DNA of 64,000 nucleotides from Bifidobacterium sp. ESL0745 (GTDB lineage: Bacteria; Actinomycetota; Actinomycetes; Actinomycetales; Bifidobacteriaceae): positions 806,001 to 870,000 of the forward strand of contig NZ_JAQTHX010000001.1 of assembly GCF_029433335.1 (NCBI RefSeq). The letters are read 5' to 3'. A program made the translations under genes and the position numbers. This document shows, in pieces, positions 9,858 to 20,311 of this stretch. The notes under the pieces are model-generated. The model saw only the letters and a list, made by a program, of their open reading frames with translations. It was not told where the DNA came from and ran no database searches. Each line of letters opens with the position of its first letter. Positions within the stretch are counted from its first letter, which is position 1.

Positions 9858-10870
9858 CAGGCCAGCACCTCCTTGTTCTCGTCAAAACCGGGCAATTTGT
9901 CACCAAGCACGGAGCTTTCCAGCGCCATGCGCATCAGCATGCCGCGACGTACCTGTTCGAAGTAGGCGGCGCGTGGGTCGTCGTCCACGTCCTTGGCAAT
10001 CTCGTTGACGCGTGGCAGCGGGTGCAACACGGCCATCGTCGGTTTGGCAAGTTTCATCTTGCCTTCGTCCAAGATGTAAGTGTCGCGCAGACGTAGGTAA
10101 TCGTCCTCGTTGAAGAACCGTTCCTGCTGGACGCGGGTCATGTAGAGGACATCGAGGTCGCCGATCACCGCCGAGAGGTCTTTGGCTTCGACGTATGAAC
10201 AGGTCGGGCTCTGGTCGATGCGATCGAGCACGTATTGCGGCGTCTTGAGCTCGTCGGGGCTGATCAGCACGAAACGGATGTTGCCGAAACGGCAAAGTGT
10301 GGAAATCAGCGAATGAACGGTGCGACCAAAGGTCAGATCGCCGCAAAGGCCGACAGTCAGATTGGTGACGCGGCCGAATCGGGCCTGAATGGTGGACAGG
10401 TCGGCCAACGTCTGCGTGGGGTGTATGTGCCCGCCATCGCCGGCGTTGATAACCGGAACGTCTGAGGATTCGGCAGCTACCAGCGCGGCGCCTTCCTTGG
10501 GATGGCGCATAGCGATAAGGTCGGCATATTGCGAAACGACCTTCACCGTGTCGTGAATGGTCTCTCCCTTGGTGGCAGAGGAAAGCTGGGCTCCGGCGAA
10601 GCCGATGACCTTGCCGCCGAGCCGGAGCATCGCAGTTTCGAAACTCAGACGTGTGCGCGTGCTGGGCTCATAAAACAAAGTGGCCAACACCCGGCCATTG
10701 CAGGTGTTCGCCACTTCTTCGCGATGAGAATCAATATATTGCGCTTTGTCAAGCAATAACCGAATCTCGGAAGTCGGTATATTGTCCAACGTCACCACGC
10801 TGGAACCGACCAATGATGATCGCTGAACCCCATCAGTGGGATTTTTCGTAGGTTTTTGTGTTATCGACAT
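9857..10870 (-). CDS. pyrB: Aspartate carbamoyltransferase catalytic subunit
   Basis: 337 aa from the ATG at 10870. Condenses carbamoyl phosphate and aspartate. The carbamoyl-phosphate loop STRTRLSFETAM is near residues 68-79 and HPLPRVNEI marks the aspartate site near the C-terminus. The reading frame stays open further upstream to a GTG/TTG-type start, but ATG at 10870 has AAGGTGAG at correct spacing. First gene of the leftward cluster pyrB-I-C-F-K-D-E; the 270-bp gap before it should hold the promoter. Confidence 0.95.
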   Translation of the reverse strand: MSITQKPTKNPTDGVQRSSLVGSSVVTLDNIPTSEIRLLLDKAQYIDSHREEVANTCNGRVLATLFYEPSTRTRLSFETAMLRLGGKVIGFAGAQLSSATKGETIHDTVKVVSQYADLIAMRHPKEGAALVAAESSDVPVINAGDGGHIHPTQTLADLSTIQARFGRVTNLTVGLCGDLTFGRTVHSLISTLCRFGNIRFVLISPDELKTPQYVLDRIDQSPTCSYVEAKDLSAVIGDLDVLYMTRVQQERFFNEDDYLRLRDTYILDEGKMKLAKPTMAVLHPLPRVNEIAKDVDDDPRAAYFEQVRRGMLMRMALESSVLGDKLPGFDENKEVLA

Positions 10871-10894
10871 CGGCTCACCTTTCTTCAACCAAGG

Positions 10895-10913
10895 TGGCCA
10901 CTTCGTGTGACCA
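10895..10913 (-). promoter_or_regulatory. Imperfect inverted repeat in the pyrB leader
   Basis: TGGTCAC and GTGGCCA arms with a five-base centre (ACGAA), 25 bases before the pyrB start; one A/G mismatch that would be a G-U pair in RNA. It could be an operator or a leader hairpin of the pyrimidine cluster. No PyrR-type attenuator or riboswitch is recognisable. Confidence 0.3.
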
Positions 10914-11141
10914 TTGACAAGATACCCGCACACGGCGACAGTGACGACCAATAGATGTATCACTGCCATATGTCGAAATTACCGGTATCCGCTTACTTGG
11001 AATGTGCCAATCGTTGGCATTGCGCCGTTATCTGGTTTATCAGAAAGCAATTTCGCAGAAATGTGTAGTACACGCCGTTCGTGAGGCAGATACAGCATTA
11101 TCCTGATCGTTATCGCTTCTCCGTCACTTTACATATGCTTT

Positions 11142-14100
11142 CTACAGCCCGTAGAACAGCCGTTCCATCACCTCACGGCAACGACGCATCACGGCCTGTA
11201 GGTCGTTGCCGAAGTACTGGCCGCGATTGGCGTCGTAGCCCAAGAACGTCGCCACGCCCCCGAGCCCGTAGAAATCCGTCGGCAGCACATCGGCCTGCGA
11301 GAGCCTCGCACCCCAGAGATAATTGCCGTTTCGAGCGGCAGTGAGCATGTTCCATGCCTTGCGCAGCACGTCGGCGTCACTGGCATTGATATAGTCCAGA
11401 TGCTCGAGCTCGCCAAGTGCCTCCAGAGTGGAATTGACGCGCAGGCTCTCGTTCTCCCCGGCATGCTCAAGCTGTAAAAGCTGAACCGTCCATTCGACGT
11501 CGGAAAGTCCGCCGGCACCGAGTTTCAGATGCTGGTTGCGCTTGACGCCGTGGGGCAGGCGTTCCGCTTCCATGCGTGCCTTAAGTTTGCGGATCTCGCC
11601 GATCTCATCGCCTGTCAACGGCCGATCCATGTAGCGCAGCGGATCGACCAGCTGGGAAAGGAAATCCTCTGCCAATTGCCGGTCTCCGGCGGCGTAGCGC
11701 GCCCGCAGCAACGCCTGACGCTCCCAAGTGCTGTACCACTTGGTGTAGTAGTCGCGGCACGATTCGTACGAACGAATCAGCGGACCGTTCTTGCCTTCGG
11801 GGCGCAGGCCGAAATCGAGGTCAATCTTCGGTTCGAGACTGGCCGGACCCTGCAGAATGTTGCGAAGATCGGCCACCACATTGCGGGCGAATGTTGCAGC
11901 GGGTTTCTGCGAATCTTCGCCGTCCGCATTATTGTCATCTGACATTGGTCGATACATCATGATGATATCGGCGTCGGAACAGAAGTTGACCTCACGCCCG
12001 CCGTAGCGCCCCATGGCGATGACGCTGATGGCCACAGGCGCCGCGTCCAGCCTCATTTCGGTACACTGATGTCGAATGGACCATTGCAAGGCCGCATCGA
12101 TTGCAGCATCGTAGACGTCGGTCATGCCGCGCAATCCGGCATCATCGTCAAAGACGCCGGAAGTCCATCCCAAGCCGATGCGCTCGATCTCATGACGGCG
12201 CATCGCACGGATTGAGGTGGCGAAATCATTCATATTCTCCGCGTAACGGGCAACTGCCGCCTGCGCCCGGACGTCAAGGCTTTCGCGTGTACGGGGCTTG
12301 AGCATCTCATCGTCGCCAAGCCACGTCACCGATTCGATGGACTGATTGAGTGAATCCCCCAACAGCCTTGAATTGGATAAAATATGGCACAATCTAGTGA
12401 GCGCCTGCGGCGAATCACGCAGGAACCCCAGATACTGGCTTCCGCTGCCGAAACGCTCCTCAAGCTTTCGCCACTGCAGCAGCCCCATGTCGGGGTTCTG
12501 CCCCTGCGCCAGCCATTGCAGAATCGAGGGAAGCAGGATTCGGTTGATTTTGGCCGCGCGGGAGACGCCTTTGGTCAACGCCTCGACGTGACGCATCGCG
12601 GCGTCGGGATCGGCGAAACCGATGGATTCGAAGCGCTCGCGGGTCGCCTTATCACTTAATGTGACTTGATCATCATCGAGCTGGGCATTGATGGGCAACA
12701 TAGGGCGATAGTAGATATCGGTATGTAAGCGACGCACCTCGCGACGAACCTTGTCATAGCGGTCGACCAACTGATCAGGCAGCAAACCGAACGTTCGTGC
12801 CATTCGACGCAATTCCGGATTATCGTCTATCGCCCGCGGATCGGCGTTACGGACGATGTCAAGTCCACCTTCATTGGTTTTGCCAAGATCCGGGAATAGA
12901 TGCGTGCGTTTGAGCTCCCACATCTGCGCCCGATGCTCCAATACTCTTTCGAAACGATAATCCTCATCAAGCTTGGCTGCTTGCGGACGGGCGACATATC
13001 CTCCCGCGGAAAGCGCCTGCAACGCGCCAAGTGTGGAACGGCCACGCAACGATTCGTCGGAGCGGCCATGGACCAGCTGCAGCATCTGCACGGTGAATTC
13101 GACATCGCGCAGTCCGCCTTTGCCGAGTTTGATCTCCCGATCACGCAGATCGGGTGCGATGTTGTCTTCGACACGCCGCCGCATCTTCTGGCAATCATAA
13201 ACGAAATTATCGCGTTTTGATGCCGACCAGACCAGTGGCTGCACCATGTCAAGATACGACTGTCCCAATTCCCCGTCGCCGGCGACCACACGTGCCTTCA
13301 AAAGCGCCTGAAACTCCCAGTTGCTGGCCCATTTATCATAGTAGACACGGCAGGAATCGACCGTGCGCACCAGCGGACCGTCCTTGCCTTCAGGACGCAA
13401 AGCCGTGTCGATCTGCCACAGCGGCGGCATATCGACTCCCAGCATCACCGACTGGCAGATCTTCTGCAACATGGTTCCGATTTTCGTGCCGATACGTGTC
13501 AGTGCTACGCCGTCGATTTTTTCCTCACTGTCACCGGCAGTTTTCGCTTCGACGATATACACAAGGTCGCAATCGGAGACATAATTCAATTCCTGGGCCC
13601 CGAGTTTGCCCATGCCGATAATGGTGAATCCGCAATGCTGGCTGCCGTCGACCTGCGTTCTGGCAATGTCAAGCGCGGCACCGATGGCGGCATCCGCGAG
13701 GTCGGAAAGTCTGGCGCTGATCTGCGGCTGGATTTCCACCGAATCGGCTGCTATCGTGTCCTCGGCCATGATGGCCGCCAGCTGAAGATAATAGTTCTCA
13801 CGCAAGGCTTCCACAGCGGCCGTCATACGTTCATTGGCTGTCGCCGTATCCGACTGCTGCGACGCACTTGCCTTGACTGCGTCCGACATATGCGTGATGC
13901 GCTCGGCTCTGGTAAAGTCGAGACTTCCGCAAGCGTCGCATGCAGCCGCCGACACCAGTTGGGAATGTGATCGCATAAGTCCGCCCATGGCATCGGAAGC
14001 CCCGAGTACGCAGATGAGTCGGGACAACGCTTCCGGACGATGAATCAGATCTATCAAACCGGCCCCGGCCTCACCGGATTGCCGGCCGCTGAACCGGTTT

Positions 14101-14333
14101 TGCTCAGAATCAGCAGATTCGCCACCGCCATCGGCATAGATTTCTGCCAGATGCTTCAGGGCGACATCAGGGTCACAAGCCTGTTGCAGCGAATCGAGCA
14201 CCGTCTGCAACGCCTTATTGTCAAAACCAAGCGCACCCAAACGCGCGAACCGATCGCGCGCATCCCCCAGATTCTGCACCCCTGCATGAATCAGGTCATG
14301 GGTCGTGATTTCGAATTCCTTGGAAGCATCCAT
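11142..14333 (-). CDS. glnE: Bifunctional glutamine synthetase adenylyltransferase/deadenylase
   Basis: 1063 aa. Tunes glutamine synthetase by adding or removing AMP on a tyrosine. Two nucleotidyltransferase domains are visible: the N-terminal half with GMGKLGAQELNYVSDCD (about residue 240), expected to be the adenylyl-removing domain, and the C-terminal half with MGRYGGREVNFCSDAD (about 765), expected to be the adenylylating domain; each is followed by an EGKxGPL motif and a KLGxGGLxDVE helical motif. Full length for the family. ATG at 14333 follows GGGATT. 57 bp separate it from metF upstream. A PII protein gene is not in the window. Confidence 0.95.
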   Translation of the reverse strand: MDASKEFEITTHDLIHAGVQNLGDARDRFARLGALGFDNKALQTVLDSLQQACDPDVALKHLAEIYADGGGESADSEQNRFSGRQSGEAGAGLIDLIHRPEALSRLICVLGASDAMGGLMRSHSQLVSAAACDACGSLDFTRAERITHMSDAVKASASQQSDTATANERMTAAVEALRENYYLQLAAIMAEDTIAADSVEIQPQISARLSDLADAAIGAALDIARTQVDGSQHCGFTIIGMGKLGAQELNYVSDCDLVYIVEAKTAGDSEEKIDGVALTRIGTKIGTMLQKICQSVMLGVDMPPLWQIDTALRPEGKDGPLVRTVDSCRVYYDKWASNWEFQALLKARVVAGDGELGQSYLDMVQPLVWSASKRDNFVYDCQKMRRRVEDNIAPDLRDREIKLGKGGLRDVEFTVQMLQLVHGRSDESLRGRSTLGALQALSAGGYVARPQAAKLDEDYRFERVLEHRAQMWELKRTHLFPDLGKTNEGGLDIVRNADPRAIDDNPELRRMARTFGLLPDQLVDRYDKVRREVRRLHTDIYYRPMLPINAQLDDDQVTLSDKATRERFESIGFADPDAAMRHVEALTKGVSRAAKINRILLPSILQWLAQGQNPDMGLLQWRKLEERFGSGSQYLGFLRDSPQALTRLCHILSNSRLLGDSLNQSIESVTWLGDDEMLKPRTRESLDVRAQAAVARYAENMNDFATSIRAMRRHEIERIGLGWTSGVFDDDAGLRGMTDVYDAAIDAALQWSIRHQCTEMRLDAAPVAISVIAMGRYGGREVNFCSDADIIMMYRPMSDDNNADGEDSQKPAATFARNVVADLRNILQGPASLEPKIDLDFGLRPEGKNGPLIRSYESCRDYYTKWYSTWERQALLRARYAAGDRQLAEDFLSQLVDPLRYMDRPLTGDEIGEIRKLKARMEAERLPHGVKRNQHLKLGAGGLSDVEWTVQLLQLEHAGENESLRVNSTLEALGELEHLDYINASDADVLRKAWNMLTAARNGNYLWGARLSQADVLPTDFYGLGGVATFLGYDANRGQYFGNDLQAVMRRCREVMERLFYGL

Positions 14334-14390
14334 AATCCCAATCTACAACCGGGTCACACTTTTGTCAGGGTGTTGACCGTCGAAACGAAC

Positions 14391-15242
14391 CTATTCGACG
14401 ACATTGAACAGGGGTTCCACGTTGGTCCAAATATGACGCGCCAACGCAGGACGGTTCATCGTGTAAAGGTGAATGCCATCGACGCCGTGCGCCACCAGAT
14501 CGGAAATCTGCTCGGAAGCATAATTGATGCCGGCCTGCTGCAAGCAAGGCAAATCGTCACCCCAACGATCGACCATACGTTGCACGGCGGGTGGAATCTT
14601 CGAACCGTTGCGCTTGGTCATGTTGTTGATTGATTTTACAGTACGCACAGGCATGATACCGGCCTCAATCGGCACGTCAATGCCCTTGGAACGCGCCAAA
14701 TCGAGGAAGCGATAGAAATCCTCGTTGTCGTAGAAGAGCTGGGTGATGAGGTGGGTGACGCCGGCGTCCACCTTCTTTTTAAGGTTGTCAACATCAACAT
14801 CGAGACACGAGGCCTCGAGATGACATTCCGGGTAGCAAGCGCCCATGATCTGCATATCGGGATCATGCTCACGGATATAGGCGGCGAGGTCACTGGCGTG
14901 TTCGAAGTCACCGCAAGGTTCGTTGCCTTCGACATAATCACCTCTCAACGCCAGCACACCGAAGACCCCTGCCTTACGGAAAAGGTCCAAAGCTTCATCC
15001 ACCGTTGCCCGATTGCTGTAGAGGGCGGTCAGATGAGCTACGACCGGGATGCGATAGTCGTAGTTGATGGTGTGGGCGATCCTCGCCGTCTTGACGCGAT
15101 CCGCATGAGTGCCATGGCGGTAGGTGACGGAAATAAAATCGGGGTTCAACCCTTGAAGTCCGTCAAGCGCATCATAGATGGCACCTACCGGGGAGTGCGG
15201 CCTGGGCGGGAACACCTCAAGCGAGAAAATCGGCGAATGCAT
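14391..15242 (-). CDS. metF: Methylenetetrahydrofolate reductase
   Basis: 283 aa. FAD-dependent reduction of 5,10-methylene- to 5-methyl-tetrahydrofolate, the methyl donor for methionine. The TIM-barrel start FSLEVFPPR, the SVTYRHGTHADR segment and PVVAHLTAL are family hallmarks. ATG at 15242 follows AGGAG with good spacing. It lies 79 bp downstream of metE on the same strand, with a hairpin between them, so co-transcription with metE is possible but probably attenuated. Functionally the two genes form consecutive steps. Confidence 0.95.
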   Translation of the reverse strand: MHSPIFSLEVFPPRPHSPVGAIYDALDGLQGLNPDFISVTYRHGTHADRVKTARIAHTINYDYRIPVVAHLTALYSNRATVDEALDLFRKAGVFGVLALRGDYVEGNEPCGDFEHASDLAAYIREHDPDMQIMGACYPECHLEASCLDVDVDNLKKKVDAGVTHLITQLFYDNEDFYRFLDLARSKGIDVPIEAGIMPVRTVKSINNMTKRNGSKIPPAVQRMVDRWGDDLPCLQQAGINYASEQISDLVAHGVDGIHLYTMNRPALARHIWTNVEPLFNVVE

Positions 15243-15263
15243 GGCTGTCTCCTATGACAAATC

Positions 15264-15299
15264 GTGTGGCCGGCATCGTTTTGCTGATGTCGGCCACAC
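15264..15299 (-). terminator. Hairpin between metE and metF
   Basis: GTGTGGCCGGCAT and ATGTCGGCCACAC can pair (12 of 13) around a ten-base loop, immediately after the metE stop. Reading leftward the stem is followed by GATTTGTC, a weak U tract, so partial termination or 3'-end protection is likely rather than a strong stop. Confidence 0.6.
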
Positions 15300-15321
15300 A
15301 TTGATCTACTTGAATATCGGT

Positions 15322-17661
15322 TTAGTGTTGCGCGGCTTGCGAACCGTTCGCGATTTCGGCGCGAACCGTCTTGGCGGCCTCGACCATGTGTTCGAGGCTT
15401 GGCCAGGTCTCCTCGTTGCCGCGGGTTTTCAGTCCGCAGTCTGGGTTGATCCAGACACGGCTGGCGTCGGCCTTCTTCAAAATCGCGTGGATGCGGTCGA
15501 CCAGTTCCTTGGTGGACGGGATACGCGGCGAATGGATGTCATAGACGCCGGGGCCAACTTCAGTCTCGAAGTGAGCATCATGGATGGCGTCGAGCACCAC
15601 CAGATCACCGCGGGAGGCTTCGAACGAGATCACGTCGGCATCCATGTTGTCGATGTCCTTGATGATGTCATTGAACTCGGAGTAGCACATATGGGTGTGA
15701 ATCTGCGTGGTCGGCTTGACGGCCGAATGCACCAGGCGGAAGGCGGGAATGGCCCAATCGAGGTACTTCTTGTGCCAGTCGGAGCGGCGTAGGGGCAGCT
15801 TCTCGCGCAGCGCGGCCTCGTCGATCTGAATCACCTTGATGCCGGCGGCCTCGAGGTCGAGCACCTCGTCGCGGATGGCAAGTGCCAGCTGCTGGGTCTG
15901 CAGCTCGTTGCTAATGTCCTCACGCGGCCAGGACCAGTTGAGGATGGTCACCGGACCGGTAAGCATGCCCTTGACGACGTGCTTGGTGCGGCTTTGTGCA
16001 TATTTGCTCCAACGCACGGTAATCGGCTCGGCACGGGAGACGTCACCCCAGACGATTGGAGGCTTGACGCAGCGGGTGCCATAGGACTGTACCCATGCGT
16101 TCTTGGTGAAGAGGTAACCGTTCAAGTGCTGGCCGAAGTATTCGACCATATCGTTGCGCTCGAATTCGCCGTGGACCAGCACGTCAAGGCCGATCTGTTC
16201 CTGATGGGCAATGACCTGGTCAATCTGCCCGGCGATGAAATCGTCGTAGGTCTTCTGGTCAATCTCGCCCTTGCGAGCCTTGGCACGCATGGAACGGATC
16301 TCGCGGGTTTGCGGGAAGGAGCCGATGGTGGTGGTCGGCAATTCCGGCAGGTTCAGTTCCTCGTGCTGCAGCTTCCTACGCTCGGCGCGGGCCGGCTGAC
16401 GCACGAAGTCCTTGTCGGTCAAGGAGGCGAGACGCTTGGCCACAGCCTGATCGGGTGCCACTCGGCTGCCATCGAACAAGGCCTGATTGGCAGCGAGAAT
16501 AGACGAAGACTTGCGAGCAGCATCGTCGGCGTCCGCCAGTTTGGCCACATCGACGAGTTCTCCGAGCTTCTGAACGGCGAAAGCGAAATGCTTGAGCACT
16601 TCCGGCTTCAGTCCGGTTTCGCCTTCCGTACTGAACGGTACGTGCAGCAGGGACGAGGCGGTGGATACCGCAACCTTATCGGTTTTGGTTTTCAATGCAT
16701 CAAGCAGGCCGAGGCTTTGCGCGTAGTTGTTGCGCCAGATGTTACGGCCGTTGATGACACCAGCGAAAATCGTGGTGTTCTCGGCGACACCGTACTTTTC
16801 GACGGCAGCGAGGTTCTCGTCGCGTCCCTCAATGAGGTCGAGACCGACACCGTCGAACTCGAAGAGGTTGACAGTCTCGTAAATGTCGGCGATGTTGCCG
16901 AAATAGGTATTGAGCAGAACCTTGACGTTCTTGCCCTCAGCGGCGGAACGCGCCGGCAGGATGGCGGAGTATAGCGCCTTGAAGAGTTCGGTGTCGCCGT
17001 CTTCCTTGTCGAGCACCAGATACGGTTCATCCAACTGCACCCATTGTGCGCCCAGCTCGGCGAACTTGCGCAGGACCTGCGCATAAACCCCGGAAACCGC
17101 GTCAACCAGTCCACGGTCCAGTTCCAGCTCCTCAGCCTGCGGATTGCGGGCCAGTTTAAGGAAGGTGTAGGGGCCAATCAGCACTGGCTTGGTGAGGATT
17201 CCCTGCGCTTTGGCCTCGTTGAATTCATCGAACGGCTTGGTGGAATTGAGTTTGATCTGGGTGGAGGCGTCAATTTCGGGAACCAGATAGTGGTAGTTGG
17301 TGGTGAACCACTTCTTCATCGGCAGTGCGGTGACGTCGCCTTCCGGACCCTGATAGCCGCGACCCATGGCGAAGAGCGTATCTTCCGGATTTTCGAAGGA
17401 AAGACGGCGATAGCGCTCAGGAATGACGTTCAACAGGATCGCAGTGTCGAGCATCTGGTCGTAATAGCTGAAATCGTTGCTGGGAATGAGGTCAACGCCG
17501 GCATCAGCCTGCAGCTTCCAGTGGTCGACGCGCAGCTGCTTGCCGGTCGCGCGTACGTCATCGAGGCTGGACTTGCCTTTCCAATAACCTTCGATGACTT
17601 TCTTCAATTCTCGGTCGCGCCCGATGCGCGGGAAACCGGAAACCGATGTGAGAGCTGACAT
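15322..17661 (-). CDS. metE: Cobalamin-independent methionine synthase
   Basis: 779 aa. Transfers the methyl group of methyltetrahydrofolate-triglutamate to homocysteine. The N-terminal [13 protein letters not shown], the C-terminal zinc ligands HTHMCYSEF and the late Cys in [12 protein letters not shown] are all present, and the length is normal. ATG at 17661 is preceded by GGAGG six bases upstream; the open frame extends seven codons further to a TTG that has no such site. Followed by metF. The 167-bp leader (17662-17828) is AT-rich and shows no recognisable SAM or B12 riboswitch. Confidence 0.96.
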   Translation of the reverse strand: MSALTSVSGFPRIGRDRELKKVIEGYWKGKSSLDDVRATGKQLRVDHWKLQADAGVDLIPSNDFSYYDQMLDTAILLNVIPERYRRLSFENPEDTLFAMGRGYQGPEGDVTALPMKKWFTTNYHYLVPEIDASTQIKLNSTKPFDEFNEAKAQGILTKPVLIGPYTFLKLARNPQAEELELDRGLVDAVSGVYAQVLRKFAELGAQWVQLDEPYLVLDKEDGDTELFKALYSAILPARSAAEGKNVKVLLNTYFGNIADIYETVNLFEFDGVGLDLIEGRDENLAAVEKYGVAENTTIFAGVINGRNIWRNNYAQSLGLLDALKTKTDKVAVSTASSLLHVPFSTEGETGLKPEVLKHFAFAVQKLGELVDVAKLADADDAARKSSSILAANQALFDGSRVAPDQAVAKRLASLTDKDFVRQPARAERRKLQHEELNLPELPTTTIGSFPQTREIRSMRAKARKGEIDQKTYDDFIAGQIDQVIAHQEQIGLDVLVHGEFERNDMVEYFGQHLNGYLFTKNAWVQSYGTRCVKPPIVWGDVSRAEPITVRWSKYAQSRTKHVVKGMLTGPVTILNWSWPREDISNELQTQQLALAIRDEVLDLEAAGIKVIQIDEAALREKLPLRRSDWHKKYLDWAIPAFRLVHSAVKPTTQIHTHMCYSEFNDIIKDIDNMDADVISFEASRGDLVVLDAIHDAHFETEVGPGVYDIHSPRIPSTKELVDRIHAILKKADASRVWINPDCGLKTRGNEETWPSLEHMVEAAKTVRAEIANGSQAAQH

Positions 17662-17828
17662 GATTCCTCCAAAGATTGACAAACGACTAACGAAATCCTA
17701 TCAAAGTTTCACGTTCAAAGGGCATCAAGCCACTTAGGGTGTCGTTATCAATATTATTTATATACTCTGTTCAATGTTTATAACAAACTTCTCAGATAAT
17801 CTTAGAACAAAGAGCCTCTAAGAGTTCC

Positions 17829-18101
17829 CTACAACATGCCGGCCGCCATACGACACCAATCGACGAATGCCTCCCACCAGGGTTGCGCGACTACCCACAA
17901 CGGATAGGCGAACCACAGCAACGCGAAAACGGCGAATACACGGGCGATCGTCCTTGTACGGCGTGAATAGCCGTGTCTTCGTTCATGCACCAACCTAACC
18001 AACAGCACAACGAAAAGCACGAGCACAATCAGTGAGAGAACCGGTTGAAACAACAGAAAATACGCCAGTCGATCCACACACCCGCCTTCACAACCCATCA
18101 T
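17829..18101 (-). CDS. Small two-helix membrane protein, function unknown
   Basis: 90 aa. Two hydrophobic segments (about 13-36, LLFQPVLSLIVLVLF..., and 51-72, IARVFAVFALLWFAYPLWVV) separated by a basic loop HERRHGYSRRTR, which suggests both termini outside and the loop inside the membrane. ATG at 18101. It begins 24 bases after the trmI stop on the same strand, so is probably co-transcribed with trmI. No known family recognised. Confidence 0.6.
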   Translation of the reverse strand: MMGCEGGCVDRLAYFLLFQPVLSLIVLVLFVVLLVRLVHERRHGYSRRTRTIARVFAVFALLWFAYPLWVVAQPWWEAFVDWCRMAAGML

Positions 18102-18125
18102 GGCCGGTCTCCGTTCAACGATTCG

Positions 18126-19244
18126 TCATATTTCGCGCAACTGGTCGCCGAGGTCGCGCAGGACCTTGCGCAGCTTGCGGTCGGAAATGTCGCGCAACTC
18201 AAGATCGGCCAGGCGGGACTCACGTTCTTCATCAGTGAGTGAATCGATGTCGGTGACGGTGTCTTTGGTGGCGCGGTCGCGTTTGTGGAGAGCCTCAAAT
18301 CCGGGAGCCATCGCACGGGTGACGATGAGGAAACCGGTATGGCCGATCATCTGGTGGTCGGGACGCACGGCAAGTCCCTGTGCTTTCCAAGTTCGTTCGA
18401 ACGTTTCCTGCACCTCCGGTTCCATCCAGCAACCGACCTCACGCAACGCCTCGCAGAATCGCGACATCTGCGTGGTTGTGGTGATGTAGGCGATCAGCAC
18501 GCCGCCGGGAGCGATGACCCGATACGCTTGTTCTAAACGATTCCATGGGTCTAGCATATCGAGCACGATTCGGTCGAATGGTTGAGGCACAAAACTGGAA
18601 TCCGAACCATCCGTACCATCTGAATCCGAAGAGGACTCGGACTGGATATTTTCCGCCAATTTCCCGGCAACCGTATCAAAATCACCGGTTAGCAAATCCC
18701 ACCATTGCGGGCGCTCGCCGTAATAGAGCGTCGCGTTGGCCTCGGCTATTTTGGCGAATTCCGGGCGCATTTCGATGGTGGTCAGATGACCTTGCTCCCC
18801 CACGGCCTCGAGCAGATTGAGGCTCATCGCGCCACTTCCGGCACCGGATTCCAACACATTGAGGCCAGAGCGAATATCGCCGAGCTGAATGACCTGCGCA
18901 ATGTCTTTCGGGTACATGATCTGCGCACCGCGCGGCATCGAAAGCACGTAATCCGCGAGCCGAGGCCGCATCACCACGTAATCCCAGCCGCCAATGGCCC
19001 GAGCGGCCTTCCATGGCTTCGGTTTGTCGTGACCGGGAGTGCCTCCACTTGTTAACGCCTCACGCTTGGAGGTGACGGTAGTGACGACGATGCCTTCGCT
19101 GGAACCGATGATGTCGTCGTGAAGGATAATGCCGTGATCGGTTTGCGTGGAACCGCCAGCGACAAGCTGATCTGTGATCTTTTTGCCCTTACGGTCTGTG
19201 AACTGAACCTTTTCACCCGTTTGCAACGCGCCGCGTCTTGGCAT
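18126..19244 (-). CDS. trmI: tRNA (adenine-N1)-methyltransferase, TrmI family
   Basis: 372 aa. SAM-dependent enzyme that makes m1A at position 58 of tRNA. The N-terminal barrel contains YVVMRPRLADYVLSMPRGAQ and MYPKDIAQ; the Rossmann SAM site is VLESGAGSGAMSLNLL, followed by TIEMRPEFA. An acidic Ser/Asp stretch (SESSSDSDGTDGSDSS, about residues 208-223) is inserted before the DRIVLDMLDPW motif. ATG at 19244. Followed at 24 bases by a small membrane protein gene. Confidence 0.93.
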   Translation of the reverse strand: MPRRGALQTGEKVQFTDRKGKKITDQLVAGGSTQTDHGIILHDDIIGSSEGIVVTTVTSKREALTSGGTPGHDKPKPWKAARAIGGWDYVVMRPRLADYVLSMPRGAQIMYPKDIAQVIQLGDIRSGLNVLESGAGSGAMSLNLLEAVGEQGHLTTIEMRPEFAKIAEANATLYYGERPQWWDLLTGDFDTVAGKLAENIQSESSSDSDGTDGSDSSFVPQPFDRIVLDMLDPWNRLEQAYRVIAPGGVLIAYITTTTQMSRFCEALREVGCWMEPEVQETFERTWKAQGLAVRPDHQMIGHTGFLIVTRAMAPGFEALHKRDRATKDTVTDIDSLTDEERESRLADLELRDISDRKLRKVLRDLGDQLREI

Positions 19245-19329
19245 ACCGCATTCACTCTTTCCATCGGAAACGATACCTACTGGGACTTATGGTCTCATAT
19301 CATCTCGATGAAGCGGAAATCGTGCCTTT

Positions 19330-20187
19330 CTAGTTTTCGACGGCGTATGCCGACCAACGTCCCTGATCATGAGTTACTTTCAGCGGCAGACCAAAAATGT
19401 GGCTCAGACGTTCAGCGGTGAAGCCGTGCTCGAGGTCACCGGTATAGATGATGGTACCGGGCTGAGGATCGGCCCCGGCGACGTTGTCGGCATGGGCGTC
19501 GGTCTCGTTGCCGGCCATACGCCCCATGATAGCGACATGGTCGAAACCCTGCGGGATTTCTTCAAGCCGATGCGTCACCAGCAGTACCGTACGGTCGGTG
19601 TCGTGCCGGCCAATATCGCTCAGCGCGCGCAATGCCAACTCCCGACCGCCCAAATCCAAACCGGTGGTCGGTTCGTCGAGAATCAGCAGATCTGGGTCGC
19701 CCATGAGCGCACGGCAAATCAGGACACGGGTGCGCTCGCCTTCGGAAAGCTTGAACATCTGCTTGCCTTCAAGGTATTCAATGCCGAACATCGCCATAAA
19801 CCCACGGGCCTTGTCGTAATCGGCCTTCGTGAACTGTTCACGCCAACGGCCGGTGGTCGCCGTCAACGCGGTCAAAACGACATCGAGCGGATCCTCGTCA
19901 TTGGGGAACGAACGCGACAATTCCGCAGAACTCAGACCTATCCGATTTCGATAGGAAAAGACGTTGACCTTGCCAAGTCGGTTACCGAGAATGTCGACGG
20001 TGCCGACCGAAGGAAACCCACGCGTCGCCATCATCGCGACAAGGCTGGATTTGCCGATGCCGTTGGGACCGAAAAGCACCCATTTCTCGCCGCGTTTAAG
20101 GTCGAGGTTCACGTCGGTCAGAATGACGCGACGGCTCCTACGAAATTCCACATTGGTCAGTTTCAGCGCCGAAACAACTTCACCCAT
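19330..20187 (-). CDS. Stand-alone ABC transporter ATP-binding protein
   Basis: 285 aa with a single nucleotide-binding domain: Walker A GPNGIGKSS (about 39-47), signature LSEGERTRV, Walker B LLILDEPTTGLD and switch His in LLVTHRLEEI. No permease gene lies beside it. The sequence resembles the ModF/YlmA-type ATPases that occur without their own membrane subunit. A C-terminal segment of about 50 residues after the NBD (TIIYTGDLEHGFTAERLSHIF...) looks like a small appended domain. ATG at 20187 follows AAGGG. Substrate unknown. Confidence 0.85.
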   Translation of the reverse strand: MGEVVSALKLTNVEFRRSRRVILTDVNLDLKRGEKWVLFGPNGIGKSSLVAMMATRGFPSVGTVDILGNRLGKVNVFSYRNRIGLSSAELSRSFPNDEDPLDVVLTALTATTGRWREQFTKADYDKARGFMAMFGIEYLEGKQMFKLSEGERTRVLICRALMGDPDLLILDEPTTGLDLGGRELALRALSDIGRHDTDRTVLLVTHRLEEIPQGFDHVAIMGRMAGNETDAHADNVAGADPQPGTIIYTGDLEHGFTAERLSHIFGLPLKVTHDQGRWSAYAVEN

Positions 20188-20311
20188 TCCTCATCCCTTC
20201 GTCATCATCACGTTTGACGATAATCTTCAAATTATGTCGTATTTATCGAGACTAATCCGACAAAAACGTGACGATGAACTTCATTCCACAATATGACGAA
20301 AGCGCGGCGAA

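Noticed and set aside
15979..16974. 331-codon + strand frame in metE
   Set aside because: Antisense shadow of metE.
17662..17828. SAM or cobalamin riboswitch before metE
   Set aside because: No recognisable conserved core or stem arrangement; the region is AT-rich and short.
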